A DNA stretch of 6,655 nt, taken from positions 1 to 6,655 of the forward strand of contig JABJMI010000326.1 of assembly GCA_018659505.1 (NCBI GenBank), given 5' to 3'. Each line of letters begins with the position of its first letter. Position 1 is the stretch's first letter. A program made the position numbers and the translations under genes. This DNA is from Planctomicrobium sp. GTDB lineage: Bacteria > Planctomycetota > Planctomycetia > Planctomycetales > Planctomycetaceae. This document shows positions 1 through 6,125 of the stretch, one piece after another. The notes beneath the pieces are model-generated. The model had not been told where the DNA came from and made no database searches. It saw only the letters and a program-made list of their open reading frames with translations.

Positions 1-2
1 AG

Positions 3-434
3 ACGGCGGTTCAACGCCGATGCCCTATTTGGCCTGAAACAGCCGAAGCATTGCAGAGTGTTATTAAAAATCGTCCTACGCCGAAATCAGAATTGGATAT
101 GGATATCATTTTCATCACGAAATATGGTCATCGCTGGGTGCGCGAGAGTGAAACAGAGAAACGATCTTGGACTGATGCTGTTCAGTTACAATTCGGAAAG
201 TTGAGTCGAAATCTCGATCTCCACAAACCGAGATTCGGATTTTACACTCTCCGTCACACCTTCGAAACAATCGCAGGAGAATCTGCTGATCAAGTCGCTG
301 TCGATTTCATTATGGGTCACGCACGAGACGACATGTCGTCAATTTATCGTGAGAGAATCGGACTGGAACGTCTACAAAAAATTGTGCATCATGTTCACGA
401 TTGGGTGTTCCCACCGAAAGACTCTGAAACCTGA
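3..434 (+). CDS. Tyrosine recombinase / phage integrase, C-terminal part (5' end outside window)
   Basis: Catalytic C-terminal part of a tyrosine recombinase, which cuts and rejoins DNA through a 3'-phosphotyrosine. The reading frame is open from the window edge, so the TTG at 51 is not the likely start and 143 codons are visible. The second catalytic arginine lies in LRHTF (Arg codon 252-254). It is followed 22 residues later by the histidine of IMGHARDD and 9 residues after that by the tyrosine of SSIYRERI (codon 345-347), which is the normal family spacing. The first box-II histidine is replaced by tyrosine (FYTLRHTF). The box-I arginine and the core-binding domain must lie upstream. The gene ends with a normal TGA and converges on the serine recombinase remnant, so this is probably the edge of an integrated element. 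Family is clear; whether the full gene is intact cannot be seen. Confidence 0.85.
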   Translation, partial: TAVQRRCPIWPETAEALQSVIKNRPTPKSELDMDIIFITKYGHRWVRESETEKRSWTDAVQLQFGKLSRNLDLHKPRFGFYTLRHTFETIAGESADQVAVDFIMGHARDDMSSIYRERIGLERLQKIVHHVHDWVFPPKDSET

Positions 435-538
435 AATTCTCGGTTGTAGTTGTCCGGTTCGATCTGACGTCGTCCTCCCAATCGACCACGGGCACGTGCG
501 GCAGCGAGTCCAGCTTTGGTGCGTTCGGAAATCAAACG
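395..538 (-). pseudogene. Continuation of the serine recombinase after its premature stop
   Basis: Reading on in frame past the TGA at 539-541 gives RLISERTKAGLAAARARGR and then LGGRR, the usual end of the E helix and hinge of small serine recombinases. From about 466 downward the peptide (QIEPDNYNREFQ and on) no longer resembles the family, and it ends at TGA 395-397 inside the 3' end of the convergent integrase. No helix-turn-helix sequence was seen in the other two minus frames of this stretch. The gene therefore seems to have lost its C-terminus as well as gaining a nonsense codon. Confidence 0.7.
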
Positions 539-1024
539 TCATTCGAACTGAGCCAGTGCCGAGAAGATCATAAAGACCAGTTCCCCACTGGCAGACGTCG
601 TGTCGATCGCTCCATCGCAAATCGAACGAAATCCAACTCCACGTTTCTGAAGCGTCTCGACTAAATCAACAAGATGCCGAACCGAGCGACCAAGCCGATC
701 CAACCGCCAAGCTAAAAGCACATCCCCATCCCGCAACTCTTTCAAACAAGCATCAAGCCCCGGTCGAACGTCCTTCGCTCCCGAAATCTTATCGATAAAA
801 ATCAGGTTGTGCGTGACACCGTGTTTCTTCAATTCGTCAATCTGAGATTGAATTTCTTGCTGCGAAGTTGACACGCGGGCATATCCCAAAATTCGAATTG
901 GCTTCGATGGTGATTCAATCGCCACAACAGACTTCTCCGAACCGTCAACTTTCGATAACGCCCGAGTTGACAACTTCGTTCGCTTTATGGTGCCATTGTT
1001 TTTTGTCTGAGATTGCATCGCCAT
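539..1024 (-). CDS. Serine recombinase (resolvase/invertase family), catalytic domain only, ended by a premature stop
   Basis: Catalytic domain of a small serine recombinase, which recombines DNA through a 5'-phosphoserine. With the ATG at 1024, GYARVST places catalytic Ser at residue 52 and Arg at 50. RLDRLGRS (107-114) carries the other active-site arginines, and SGELVFMIFSALAQFE starts the long dimerisation helix. The frame stops right after AQFE, where family members continue into RRLISERT, a Gly/Arg-rich hinge and a helix-turn-helix. The same frame resumes after the stop with exactly that continuation, so the stop reads as CGA changed to TGA. About 45 residues before the resolvase fold are not typical of the family. 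The start is uncertain (TTG 1033, ATG 1024 or ATG 1018, none with a clear ribosome site). The product would lack DNA binding and is probably non-functional. Confidence 0.75.
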   Translation of the reverse strand: MAMQSQTKNNGTIKRTKLSTRALSKVDGSEKSVVAIESPSKPIRILGYARVSTSQQEIQSQIDELKKHGVTHNLIFIDKISGAKDVRPGLDACLKELRDGDVLLAWRLDRLGRSVRHLVDLVETLQKRGVGFRSICDGAIDTTSASGELVFMIFSALAQFE

Positions 1025-1033
1025 CAACGACAA

Positions 1034-1341
1034 AACGATACCATGAAATACGAGACGAGTTCACAAGATCCCCTTGACGGAAAATCACTCAATGTCACGA
1101 CGATGCAAATCGTGTCCCATCAAACGAACCTTTGATGAGGCTTAGAAAGTGTGTAATCCTCAGTGAGATAACGTGGCTCTCGAAGGTTGAAAAAAGGAAC
1201 GTTGGTTGGTTGAAAGAACCCGTAGAGTGGATGTGGGCGACTCATTCGAGAGAGTATTGACTTTATAATGCGTGAGCTTAAATATGCTACCTGGATTCCT
1301 TGTGTATAGCCCAGAACTATCGGACTATAGGCGTTGCCGGG
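1034..1341. other. Intergenic region without a supported gene
   Basis: About 308 nt between the serine recombinase and the lipoprotein gene. No open frame here has a ribosome site or a recognisable product. It holds small palindromes just upstream of the recombinase (1100-1137) and an inverted repeat near the lipoprotein stop (1306-1345), both listed separately. The rest has no structure that I could recognise. Confidence 0.6.
1100..1137. repeat. Two adjacent small palindromes upstream of the serine recombinase
   Basis: First, ACGAT-GCAA-ATCGT (1100-1113), a 5-bp stem with a 4-nt loop. Second, CATCAAA (1118-1124) and TTTGATG (1131-1137), a perfect 7-bp inverted repeat around 6 nt. They lie about 75-125 nt upstream of the recombinase start. 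Small serine recombinases often bind inverted sites next to their own gene, so these could be resolution-site or operator remnants, but sequence alone does not prove it. Confidence 0.35.
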
Positions 1342-1345
1342 CTAT
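1306..1345 (-). terminator. Possible hairpin at the 3' end of the lipoprotein gene
   Basis: ATAGCCC (1306-1312) and GGGCTAT (1339-1345) are perfect 7-bp arms around 26 nt. On the minus strand the first arm overlaps the TAG stop of the lipoprotein gene. The loop is long and no T-run follows, so a standard intrinsic terminator is doubtful; it may just stabilise the transcript end. Confidence 0.25.
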
Positions 1346-1761
1346 GCTTCATCGATGACTGTCGTTGCCAAAGTGAACGGAACTGATGCGAGTTCAGCGT
1401 CCAATTCTGAGAGTCGACTGAGTTCGCCACGCACTTCCATTTCCAAGATGACGTACTCAACGCTCTGGTCGAAGTCTTCAATTTCTTGTGGTAGGTTTTC
1501 GTCCGGTATTTGCCGTAGTCGCTTTTTGATTTGTGGAAGAGTTAACCCCTTGTCTCCGAATTCAATCTGTGAAGCGGTCTGGCTGATCAGCTCATACTTC
1601 CATGCTTCCAAGGGTCGAGCGGCTCGGTCGCCAGGGAGACTACGGCAACGTACCACTTCGTCGACGGATTCAATGACCGAATCTCCACAACCAACCACCA
1701 ACATTGTGAGAAATAAAATGAATAACATTTGGACAAGCATCGGACGATTTTGAGATGGCAT
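1342..1761 (-). CDS. Small predicted lipoprotein of unknown function
   Basis: A 139-residue protein with a lipoprotein signal: a short polar start, a hydrophobic stretch (about residues 9-22) and a VVGC lipobox with Cys25 as the lipidation site. The mature part is acidic and rich in charged residues, with no domain I recognise; LSELDAELASVPF near the end may be helical. AGGAG (1769-1773) sits 7 nt before the ATG, which settles both start and strand over the antisense frame of equal length. It lies 66 nt downstream of the DUF1559 gene on the same strand, so the two are probably co-transcribed. A small lipoprotein after a DUF1559 gene is a common arrangement in planctomycetes, but its role is unknown. 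Confidence 0.85.
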   Translation of the reverse strand: MPSQNRPMLVQMLFILFLTMLVVGCGDSVIESVDEVVRCRSLPGDRAARPLEAWKYELISQTASQIEFGDKGLTLPQIKKRLRQIPDENLPQEIEDFDQSVEYVILEMEVRGELSRLSELDAELASVPFTLATTVIDEA

Positions 1762-1768
1762 TATGAAT

Positions 1769-1773
1769 CTCCT
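1769..1773 (-). promoter_or_regulatory. Ribosome binding site of the lipoprotein gene
   Basis: AGGAG on the minus strand, 7 nt upstream of the ATG at 1761. It supports the minus-strand gene over the overlapping plus-strand frame, which has no such site. Confidence 0.8.
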
Positions 1774-1827
1774 GAAATTTTTAGTGAAGCGGAATGTCGT
1801 GTCGTTTGGACGTTCAATTAAATCGAA

Positions 1828-2814
1828 TTAGAAGCTGACTGTCTTTCCATCTTTGCGGTTGCCGAGTCGACTATGAATTGACTGATCGATCTCGAATGCG
1901 ATCATTCTCACCGCCCCATCGCAGAGAGCCATTTGGAATCCACCGGCATGGGAACTTCCAAAGACAAAGCCTTCTTGGCTTGAAGCGAAGTTGTCAGGGC
2001 GCGGGCGGTAAGAGACATCTCTTTCGGAACCGGTGAATCGAATCAGGTCACGGTCATCACCACTAAAGACGGACTCGTTATCACCCTGGTCTTCACCTGT
2101 CGAATAGTGATCACTGCGGATATGCTTTTCGCCGACCATGTAAGTATTGGAAGTACCATCGGTAATGTCTCGGTGTTTGACCTGACTACGCTGGTGGCTG
2201 AGACCAGTCATTTCCGACATGTCGGGCCAAACAAAGTGCTGAGCGTTTTGCAACAGGTCGGGGCCATCTCCATATCGTGACCAGCGGTGCCCGCCGTTAA
2301 AAGCGTAATCATTTCGAGCAACCTGTGGTGTGGAATTCGAGTATAAAAAGTCACGCGAGTTGAGATACGTCGTCGCTCCACGGCGAGTTGGGCAGTGGAA
2401 AATCGGCAGCGGCGTTTGCAGACGTTGGGCGTTCCCTTCTCGATGAGAAGTGTTGGTATGATCGTCTCCGCCGAGTTCTCGTATTGCCGACTGTTCGACA
2501 AACGGGAGCACGTTAAATGCCCATCCCCCCGGTTGGTTTGGTCCGTATCCTCTCCCTGGAAGACCAATCCAGCGCTTGCTCCAGCCGCCTGTTGGAAACC
2601 ACCCATGTGTTTCTTCATGGTTCAATCCAGCGAGGCTGAGTTGTTTGAGGCTGTTGGAGCATTGAGCCCGTCGAGCTGCTTCACGTGCCATTTGGACGGC
2701 CGGCAACAGCAAAGCAAGTAAGATTCCAATGATTGCAATCACCACCAATAGCTCAATGATCGTGAAGCCGGAACGACGATGATGTGCGTTTTTCGAGGAG
2801 AGGGATTTGTACAT
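1828..2814 (-). CDS. DUF1559 domain-containing prepilin-like protein
   Basis: A 328-residue member of the large planctomycete DUF1559 family. The N-terminus has a type IV prepilin signal: RRSG then FTIIELLVVIAIIGILLALL, with cleavage expected between Gly16 and Phe17, Glu21 at position +5 and a hydrophobic helix. The segment PAVQMAREAARRAQCSNSLKQL that follows is a family hallmark, and the C-terminus carries H-X9-DG (His289, Asp299, Gly300). Such proteins are expected to be processed by a prepilin peptidase and assembled in or exported through the envelope; their exact function is unsettled. The start chosen is the ATG at 2814, because AAAGG lies 6 nt upstream. An in-frame ATG at 2865 would add 17 residues and has no clear ribosome site. 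It leads a two-gene unit with the lipoprotein. Confidence 0.92.
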   Translation of the reverse strand: MYKSLSSKNAHHRRSGFTIIELLVVIAIIGILLALLLPAVQMAREAARRAQCSNSLKQLSLAGLNHEETHGWFPTGGWSKRWIGLPGRGYGPNQPGGWAFNVLPFVEQSAIRELGGDDHTNTSHREGNAQRLQTPLPIFHCPTRRGATTYLNSRDFLYSNSTPQVARNDYAFNGGHRWSRYGDGPDLLQNAQHFVWPDMSEMTGLSHQRSQVKHRDITDGTSNTYMVGEKHIRSDHYSTGEDQGDNESVFSGDDRDLIRFTGSERDVSYRPRPDNFASSQEGFVFGSSHAGGFQMALCDGAVRMIAFEIDQSIHSRLGNRKDGKTVSF

Positions 2815-2820
2815 GATTTG

Positions 2821-2825
2821 CCTTT
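2821..2825 (-). promoter_or_regulatory. Ribosome binding site that decides the DUF1559 start
   Basis: AAAGG on the minus strand, 6 nt before the ATG at 2814. It favours this start over the in-frame ATG at 2865 and puts the prepilin signal at the usual distance from the N-terminus. Confidence 0.65.
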
Positions 2826-3053
2826 CTGTCAATCTGCGATCTAAATCTTTACATTGAATTTGCATGACAGCTGCTTCGGGAGAATTACGCGAAACAACTC
2901 GTCCTCACTACTTGTGGCGAAACGCAGATGTAAGCGGACATAGAATTTGGAAAAAGTTTCGAATCGGTGAACAGCTGATAAACTGCATTCGAGTGTCCCC
3001 AGTGGAACAGCGAACCGCGTTTCGTCGTTCACCGAAAAGCGGCTCAACATGTC

Positions 3054-3109
3054 CCTTCTCCCCACATTCGATCTTCGTTCTCGCTAACAACTTGGCTGTG
3101 GGGAGGAGG
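3054..3109. repeat. REP-like hairpin 1
   Basis: CCTTCTCCCCACA (3054-3066) and TGTGGGGAGGAGG (3097-3109) are inverted arms of 13 bp with one mismatch, 9 bp of them perfect, around a 30-nt loop. The pyrimidine/purine character matches that of hairpin 2 downstream. Copies elsewhere in the genome are expected if this is a dispersed repeat, but that cannot be seen here. Confidence 0.55.
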
Positions 3110-3167
3110 TTAGGACGAGGAGCTGGAGAAGTGCTCGGAAAAGTTTCGACGTGACGATTGCTGTCTC

Positions 3168-3237
3168 CCTCACCCCGTCCCTCTCTCCCATAACCAGGTC
3201 AACTTTGTTTTCGCGAGCTGACTTCTGGGGAGAGGGG
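3168..3237. repeat. REP-like hairpin 2
   Basis: TCCCTCTCTCCCA (3178-3190) pairs with TGGGGAGAGGGG (3226-3237) when one base is bulged. An inner stem AGGTCA (3196-3201) with TGACTT (3219-3224) continues it. The CCTCACCCC at 3168-3176 and the purine-rich tract at 3100-3122 are roughly inverted copies of one another, so the four arms of 3054-3237 alternate in orientation. It lies upstream of both divergent genes, so a terminator role is unlikely. Confidence 0.5.
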
Positions 3238-3298
3238 CTTTGAGTACAGACTATCAATGATCGTTTGCCCCCTACTTACTTTGCGACTCAAAAACTAC

Positions 3299-3327
3299 TT
3301 GCCTCGCTCTGCCCAATTGCCGATACT
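3299..3327 (+). promoter_or_regulatory. Weak housekeeping-type promoter candidate for the sigma-factor unit
   Basis: TTGCCT (3299-3304), a 17-nt spacer and GATACT (3322-3327) match the -35 and -10 consensus at four of six positions each. Transcription would begin near 3334, just ahead of the ribosome site. The match is weak and could be chance; an ECF-type autoregulated promoter is also possible. Confidence 0.22.
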
Positions 3328-3337
3328 CATTGCAACC

Positions 3338-3342
3338 AGGAG
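3338..3342 (+). promoter_or_regulatory. Ribosome binding site that decides the sigma-factor start
   Basis: AGGAG 7 nt before the ATG at 3350. It rules out the longer in-frame start at 3257, whose extra 31 residues do not look like a sigma factor. Confidence 0.8.
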
Positions 3343-3349
3343 TTCCTTA

Positions 3350-3934
3350 ATGACGTCAGATGATCTCAGCGATCAGAGTTTTGTGGCATTTCGCAATACA
3401 TTGCGAGATGGTTCAGAAGATGCGTTTCGGCAGGTTGTTGAAGAATTCGGACCGTACGTGATGCGAACGATTCGACGGCGACTTGATGATCGAATGCGGT
3501 CGAGACTCGATTCCAACGATTTTGCACAGGCCGTTTGGATGACGGTGTATGAACATCGTGATCGTCTGGAAGATCTCGATTCTCCCGAACGACTGATTGC
3601 TTTCCTTGTGACCATTGCAAAGAGAAAAGTGCGAGGTGAATTCCGACGCAATGTTCAAGCAGAAAAACAAAACGTCAATCGAGAAGTCAGCACCAATCAG
3701 GGCAGTTTTGTGCTTGCACTTCCTGATCACAATGCGGAACGTGCGAGTCAGATCGTGATCGCTGCTGAACAATGGGAGTTAATGACTCAGGACGAGCCAG
3801 AACGCTATCTCCGAATACTGGAATTACGTCGCAATGGAGCAACGATCGACGAAATCGCCTCGGCAACGGAAGTCAACGAACGCACAGTGAGACGTGTAAT
3901 TCAGCGCATAGCAAGTAAGTTGGAAGTGGAGTAA
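3350..3934 (+). CDS. ECF-type RNA polymerase sigma factor
   Basis: A 194-residue two-domain sigma-70 family protein that would direct RNA polymerase to a specific promoter set. Region 2 spans about residues 19-100: GSEDAFRQVVEEFGPYV, then LDSNDFAQAVWMTVYEH (53-69, core-binding) and FLVTIAKRKVRGEFRR (85-100, -10 recognition). Region 4 is a helix-turn-helix at about 150-191, with ILELRRNGATIDEIA and EVNERTVRRVIQRI. Region 3 is absent and the size is typical of ECF factors. No anti-sigma gene is next to it. Instead a Ser/Thr kinase gene begins 51 nt downstream on the same strand, a pairing known in planctomycetes that suggests control by phosphorylation; that is inference. The ECF subgroup cannot be assigned by eye. 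Confidence 0.9.
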   Translation: MTSDDLSDQSFVAFRNTLRDGSEDAFRQVVEEFGPYVMRTIRRRLDDRMRSRLDSNDFAQAVWMTVYEHRDRLEDLDSPERLIAFLVTIAKRKVRGEFRRNVQAEKQNVNREVSTNQGSFVLALPDHNAERASQIVIAAEQWELMTQDEPERYLRILELRRNGATIDEIASATEVNERTVRRVIQRIASKLEVE

Positions 3935-3985
3935 ACGTAGAGTACCTATCCCACTCGTACGAATCAGTCCTACGGGATATACAAC

Positions 3986-4489
3986 ATGACATCAATGATG
4001 AACTTGCAGTCCACGATTCGTGTTCAAACTTTACAAGAGCAGCGAAAACACGCTGCTCGGCTGAAGCAGCGTTGGCGCGATGGCGAGACTGCAGATGCTC
4101 TTGCTGCGATCGCTGAAATCGGTGGGGCGACTGTTCATAAGTCCGTTGCGATTGAATTGGCTTACGAGGAATACTGCCATCGAAAAGCGGCGGGGGAGGA
4201 CATTCAATCGTCTGAGTTCGCTGGCAAGTTTCCAGAATTGCTGTATTCACTCAAACGTCAGATCGGCATCCATCAATTTCTTTCCGAACGCGGCGTCACC
4301 CAGGCAGACAGCTTACCTGAATGGCCAGAAGCGGGTGATGAAGTCGCTGGATTTCTGCTCAAGGAAGAACTCGGTCGAGGTGCGTTTGGAAGAGTCTTTC
4401 TTGCTCACGAACTGAAACTTCGTGAACGCACTGTCGTTGTCAAAGTGGCTCGACAGGGGCATCGTGCCGATTTATTCGGCGGAGTCTGA
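3986..4489 (+). CDS. Ser/Thr protein kinase, N-terminal piece (frame-broken gene)
   Basis: Residues 1-152 are the front of a planctomycete Ser/Thr kinase. The N-terminal helical region includes AIELAYEEYCHRKAAGE and FAGKFPELLYSLKRQI, a lead-in common in this kinase group. It runs into the kinase N-lobe, with glycine loop GRGAFGRVF (130-138) and VVVKVA with the ATP-binding Lys153. The last residues (RQGHRADLFGGV) are an out-of-frame reading of bases that encode GIVPIYSAES in the next frame, and a TGA then ends the piece. By itself it lacks all catalytic-loop residues. The ATG at 3986 has only a weak ribosome site (CGGGAT upstream); in-frame ATGs at 3995 and 3998 are alternatives. It follows the sigma gene by 51 nt, probably in one operon. 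It is part of one original gene with the frame that follows. Confidence 0.85.
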   Translation: MTSMMNLQSTIRVQTLQEQRKHAARLKQRWRDGETADALAAIAEIGGATVHKSVAIELAYEEYCHRKAAGEDIQSSEFAGKFPELLYSLKRQIGIHQFLSERGVTQADSLPEWPEAGDEVAGFLLKEELGRGAFGRVFLAHELKLRERTVVVKVARQGHRADLFGGV

Positions 4490-6119
4490 TCCTGACTGGG
4501 GGCTTACGACAATCTGTATGCCGTTCAACAGTCGAGCAACATTGTTGGACGTACTGGAATTCAACCATACACTCAGCCACAGCCAGCAGGATGGAGCAAC
4601 GATTCTCGCGGCTGTTGCAAACCGAAATTGTAGTGACGATCAACTGACGTTATTGCCTCAGGGCACGGCAGTCCTAACTGGTGATAATTATTTGCAAGCG
4701 GTGATTCAGTTCACTCGGCTGCTTGCAGATTCCCTGCAGTATGCTCATCTAAAAGGTGTACAACATCGAGACCTTAAACCGTCAAATATTCTGGTCAATT
4801 CTGCTGGGCATCCGTTGCTGATCGATTTCAATCTATCAACAGAACCAACATCGGAAGACTTCATTGGTGGCACATTGCCTTACATGTCCCCCGAGCAATT
4901 GATTGCTGTGCTCGCCACGTCACCTAACAGCGGCTTTGAAATGCCACAGGTCGATCAGCGGTCCGATTTGTATTCCTTGGGGATCTGCGTTTTCCAACTT
5001 TGGAACGGGCATCATCCGATAGGAATAGTTCCTCACGAGCTGGACCAAACTGAACTTGCCGACTATCTTCTGGAACGTCACGCCATCGGACCGGTCGCCG
5101 GTCGTCGGTCCGCGAATGCTCGCGAACATAAGTTTAGTGAGTTCCTGAGTAACTGTCTTTCTTTTTACGCTGAAGACCGTCCACAATCTGCTGACGAAAT
5201 TCTTGCTGAACTGGATGGCATTGAACAGATCGACGTCTCGATCAATCAACCTCCCAGCGTTTGGTCCAGATCATGGATTGGGCTGATCGCTGCCTGCTGT
5301 CTCATTGGTTCCGCCGGACTGTTGTGGACTGGGTTGCAACCGCAGGTCCCTGAAGCGTCTGCACCGCGAGATTTGTTCGCCGAGGCTCGCGAATTCATCA
5401 CCCGTCAAGAATTCGACAAAGCAATCAACGTATTGAATGAAGCGATACAAGTTGACGGCGAAAACGAAAAACTACTGGCGCTGCGTGGACGGTCCCGGCT
5501 GGAATTGAACCGCTATTCAGAAGCGTTTGGTGACTTCCAGAAGGCGTACCGACTGTCGCCTTCCTCGAGCACTGCTGCCTTCGCAGCGTACAGTGCGGGC
5601 AGCCTTGGTAGTCATCAATCTGCGGTCGATTGGTACCAAATCGCTCTCGAAGAAATGCCCGATTCTCTTACCGTTCGTAGCAACCTTGGTTATTCTCTGC
5701 TGCAAATCTCTCGTTATAAAGACGCCATCGCTCAGCTTGATGCCGCAATCGAAATTAGCCCAGAACATGCTGCGCCGCGACTGAGTCGAGCGATTGCACA
5801 CTATCGAACTGCGGAACTCACCGGCGAGCCGCTCAATCCAGAAGTTAAAGATGACGTGGAGCGTGCAGTTGGACAATCGTTTGGGAAGAGTGCTGTCACG
5901 ATGCTGACTTTAGCACGCATTTGTGCGAAGTGTGATCCTCCGCATGACCGATTGCAGCTCTGTCTTTCGTATTCCCTCCACTTAGGAAGTAATTCGGAGC
6001 TCATTCGTCAAGATCCTGATTTCGAAGTCTGTCGTGATGAACCCTGGTATGAAGAGGTGATGTCCGCTCCAATCTCCAAAGTATCTTATGATGATATTCG
6101 GCTAATCAATCCCTGGTAA
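4422..6119 (+). CDS. Ser/Thr protein kinase, catalytic C-lobe with membrane anchor and TPR repeats (frame-broken gene)
   Basis: The rest of the kinase in another frame. Counting from the GTG at 4422, kinase homology begins at GIVPIYSAE (13-21). HRDLKPSN (115-122) gives catalytic Asp117, Lys119 and Asn122. LIDFNLS (133-139) supplies the metal-binding Asp135, with Asn where most kinases have Gly. GGTLPYMSPEQL (149-160) is the activation-segment end, and DLYSLGICVFQLWNGHHPI follows. A membrane segment lies at about 285-305, then TPR-like repeats at about 316-450 and a C-terminal region to NPW. The topology suggests a cytoplasmic kinase with TPRs outside. The first 12 residues are a shadow of the N-lobe frame, so GTG 4422 is not a credible start; restart at ATG 4518 is conceivable but has no clear ribosome site. 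Lacking the N-lobe, this piece should not bind ATP normally. Confidence 0.85.
   Translation: MNALSLSKWLDRGIVPIYSAESDPDWGLTTICMPFNSRATLLDVLEFNHTLSHSQQDGATILAAVANRNCSDDQLTLLPQGTAVLTGDNYLQAVIQFTRLLADSLQYAHLKGVQHRDLKPSNILVNSAGHPLLIDFNLSTEPTSEDFIGGTLPYMSPEQLIAVLATSPNSGFEMPQVDQRSDLYSLGICVFQLWNGHHPIGIVPHELDQTELADYLLERHAIGPVAGRRSANAREHKFSEFLSNCLSFYAEDRPQSADEILAELDGIEQIDVSINQPPSVWSRSWIGLIAACCLIGSAGLLWTGLQPQVPEASAPRDLFAEAREFITRQEFDKAINVLNEAIQVDGENEKLLALRGRSRLELNRYSEAFGDFQKAYRLSPSSSTAAFAAYSAGSLGSHQSAVDWYQIALEEMPDSLTVRSNLGYSLLQISRYKDAIAQLDAAIEISPEHAAPRLSRAIAHYRTAELTGEPLNPEVKDDVERAVGQSFGKSAVTMLTLARICAKCDPPHDRLQLCLSYSLHLGSNSELIRQDPDFEVCRDEPWYEEVMSAPISKVSYDDIRLINPW
4445..4463 (+). other. Junction of the kinase frame break (small deletion)
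   Basis: Between the Lys codon (4442-4444) and the ATC of IVPIY (4461-4463) there are only 16 nt, not a multiple of three. In kinases of this kind about 20 residues separate those two points and include the alpha-C glutamate. So roughly 41 or 44 nt appear to be missing and the frame shifts. The exact deletion ends cannot be fixed without a homologue. Confidence 0.7.
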
Positions 6120-6125
6120 CCTCTC

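Larger units (their letters stand above)
2815..3349. other. Divergent intergenic region between the DUF1559 unit and the sigma-factor unit
   Basis: About 535 nt with no supported gene. It must hold the promoters of both divergent units. The stretch 2870-3050 shows nothing I can name with confidence. The part from 3054 to 3237 holds GC-rich hairpins, and a weak promoter-like pair precedes the sigma gene; both are listed separately. Confidence 0.6.

Noticed and set aside
1201..1212. GTTGGTTGGTTG short tandem repeat
   Set aside because: Three copies of a 4-nt unit are too few to mean anything without comparison.
1256..1269. TTGACTTTATAAT as a promoter
   Set aside because: The -35-like and -10-like parts are almost touching instead of about 17 nt apart, and no plus-strand gene follows.
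1334..1753. Plus-strand open frame of 139 codons antisense to the lipoprotein gene
   Set aside because: It has no ribosome site, signal or domain. The minus-strand frame has AGGAG, a signal peptide and a lipobox.
2841..3065. Minus-strand open frame upstream of the DUF1559 gene
   Set aside because: There is no domain and no ribosome site, and it overlaps the DUF1559 leader and a hairpin arm.
3257..3349. 31-residue N-terminal extension of the sigma factor
   Set aside because: The sequence is unlike ECF N-termini, and a strong AGGAG site precedes the ATG at 3350.
4422..4489. Programmed ribosomal frameshifting joining the two kinase frames
   Set aside because: No slippery run is seen, and even a perfect shift would leave only about 6 residues between the lysine and IVPIY, so the alpha-C region would still be missing.
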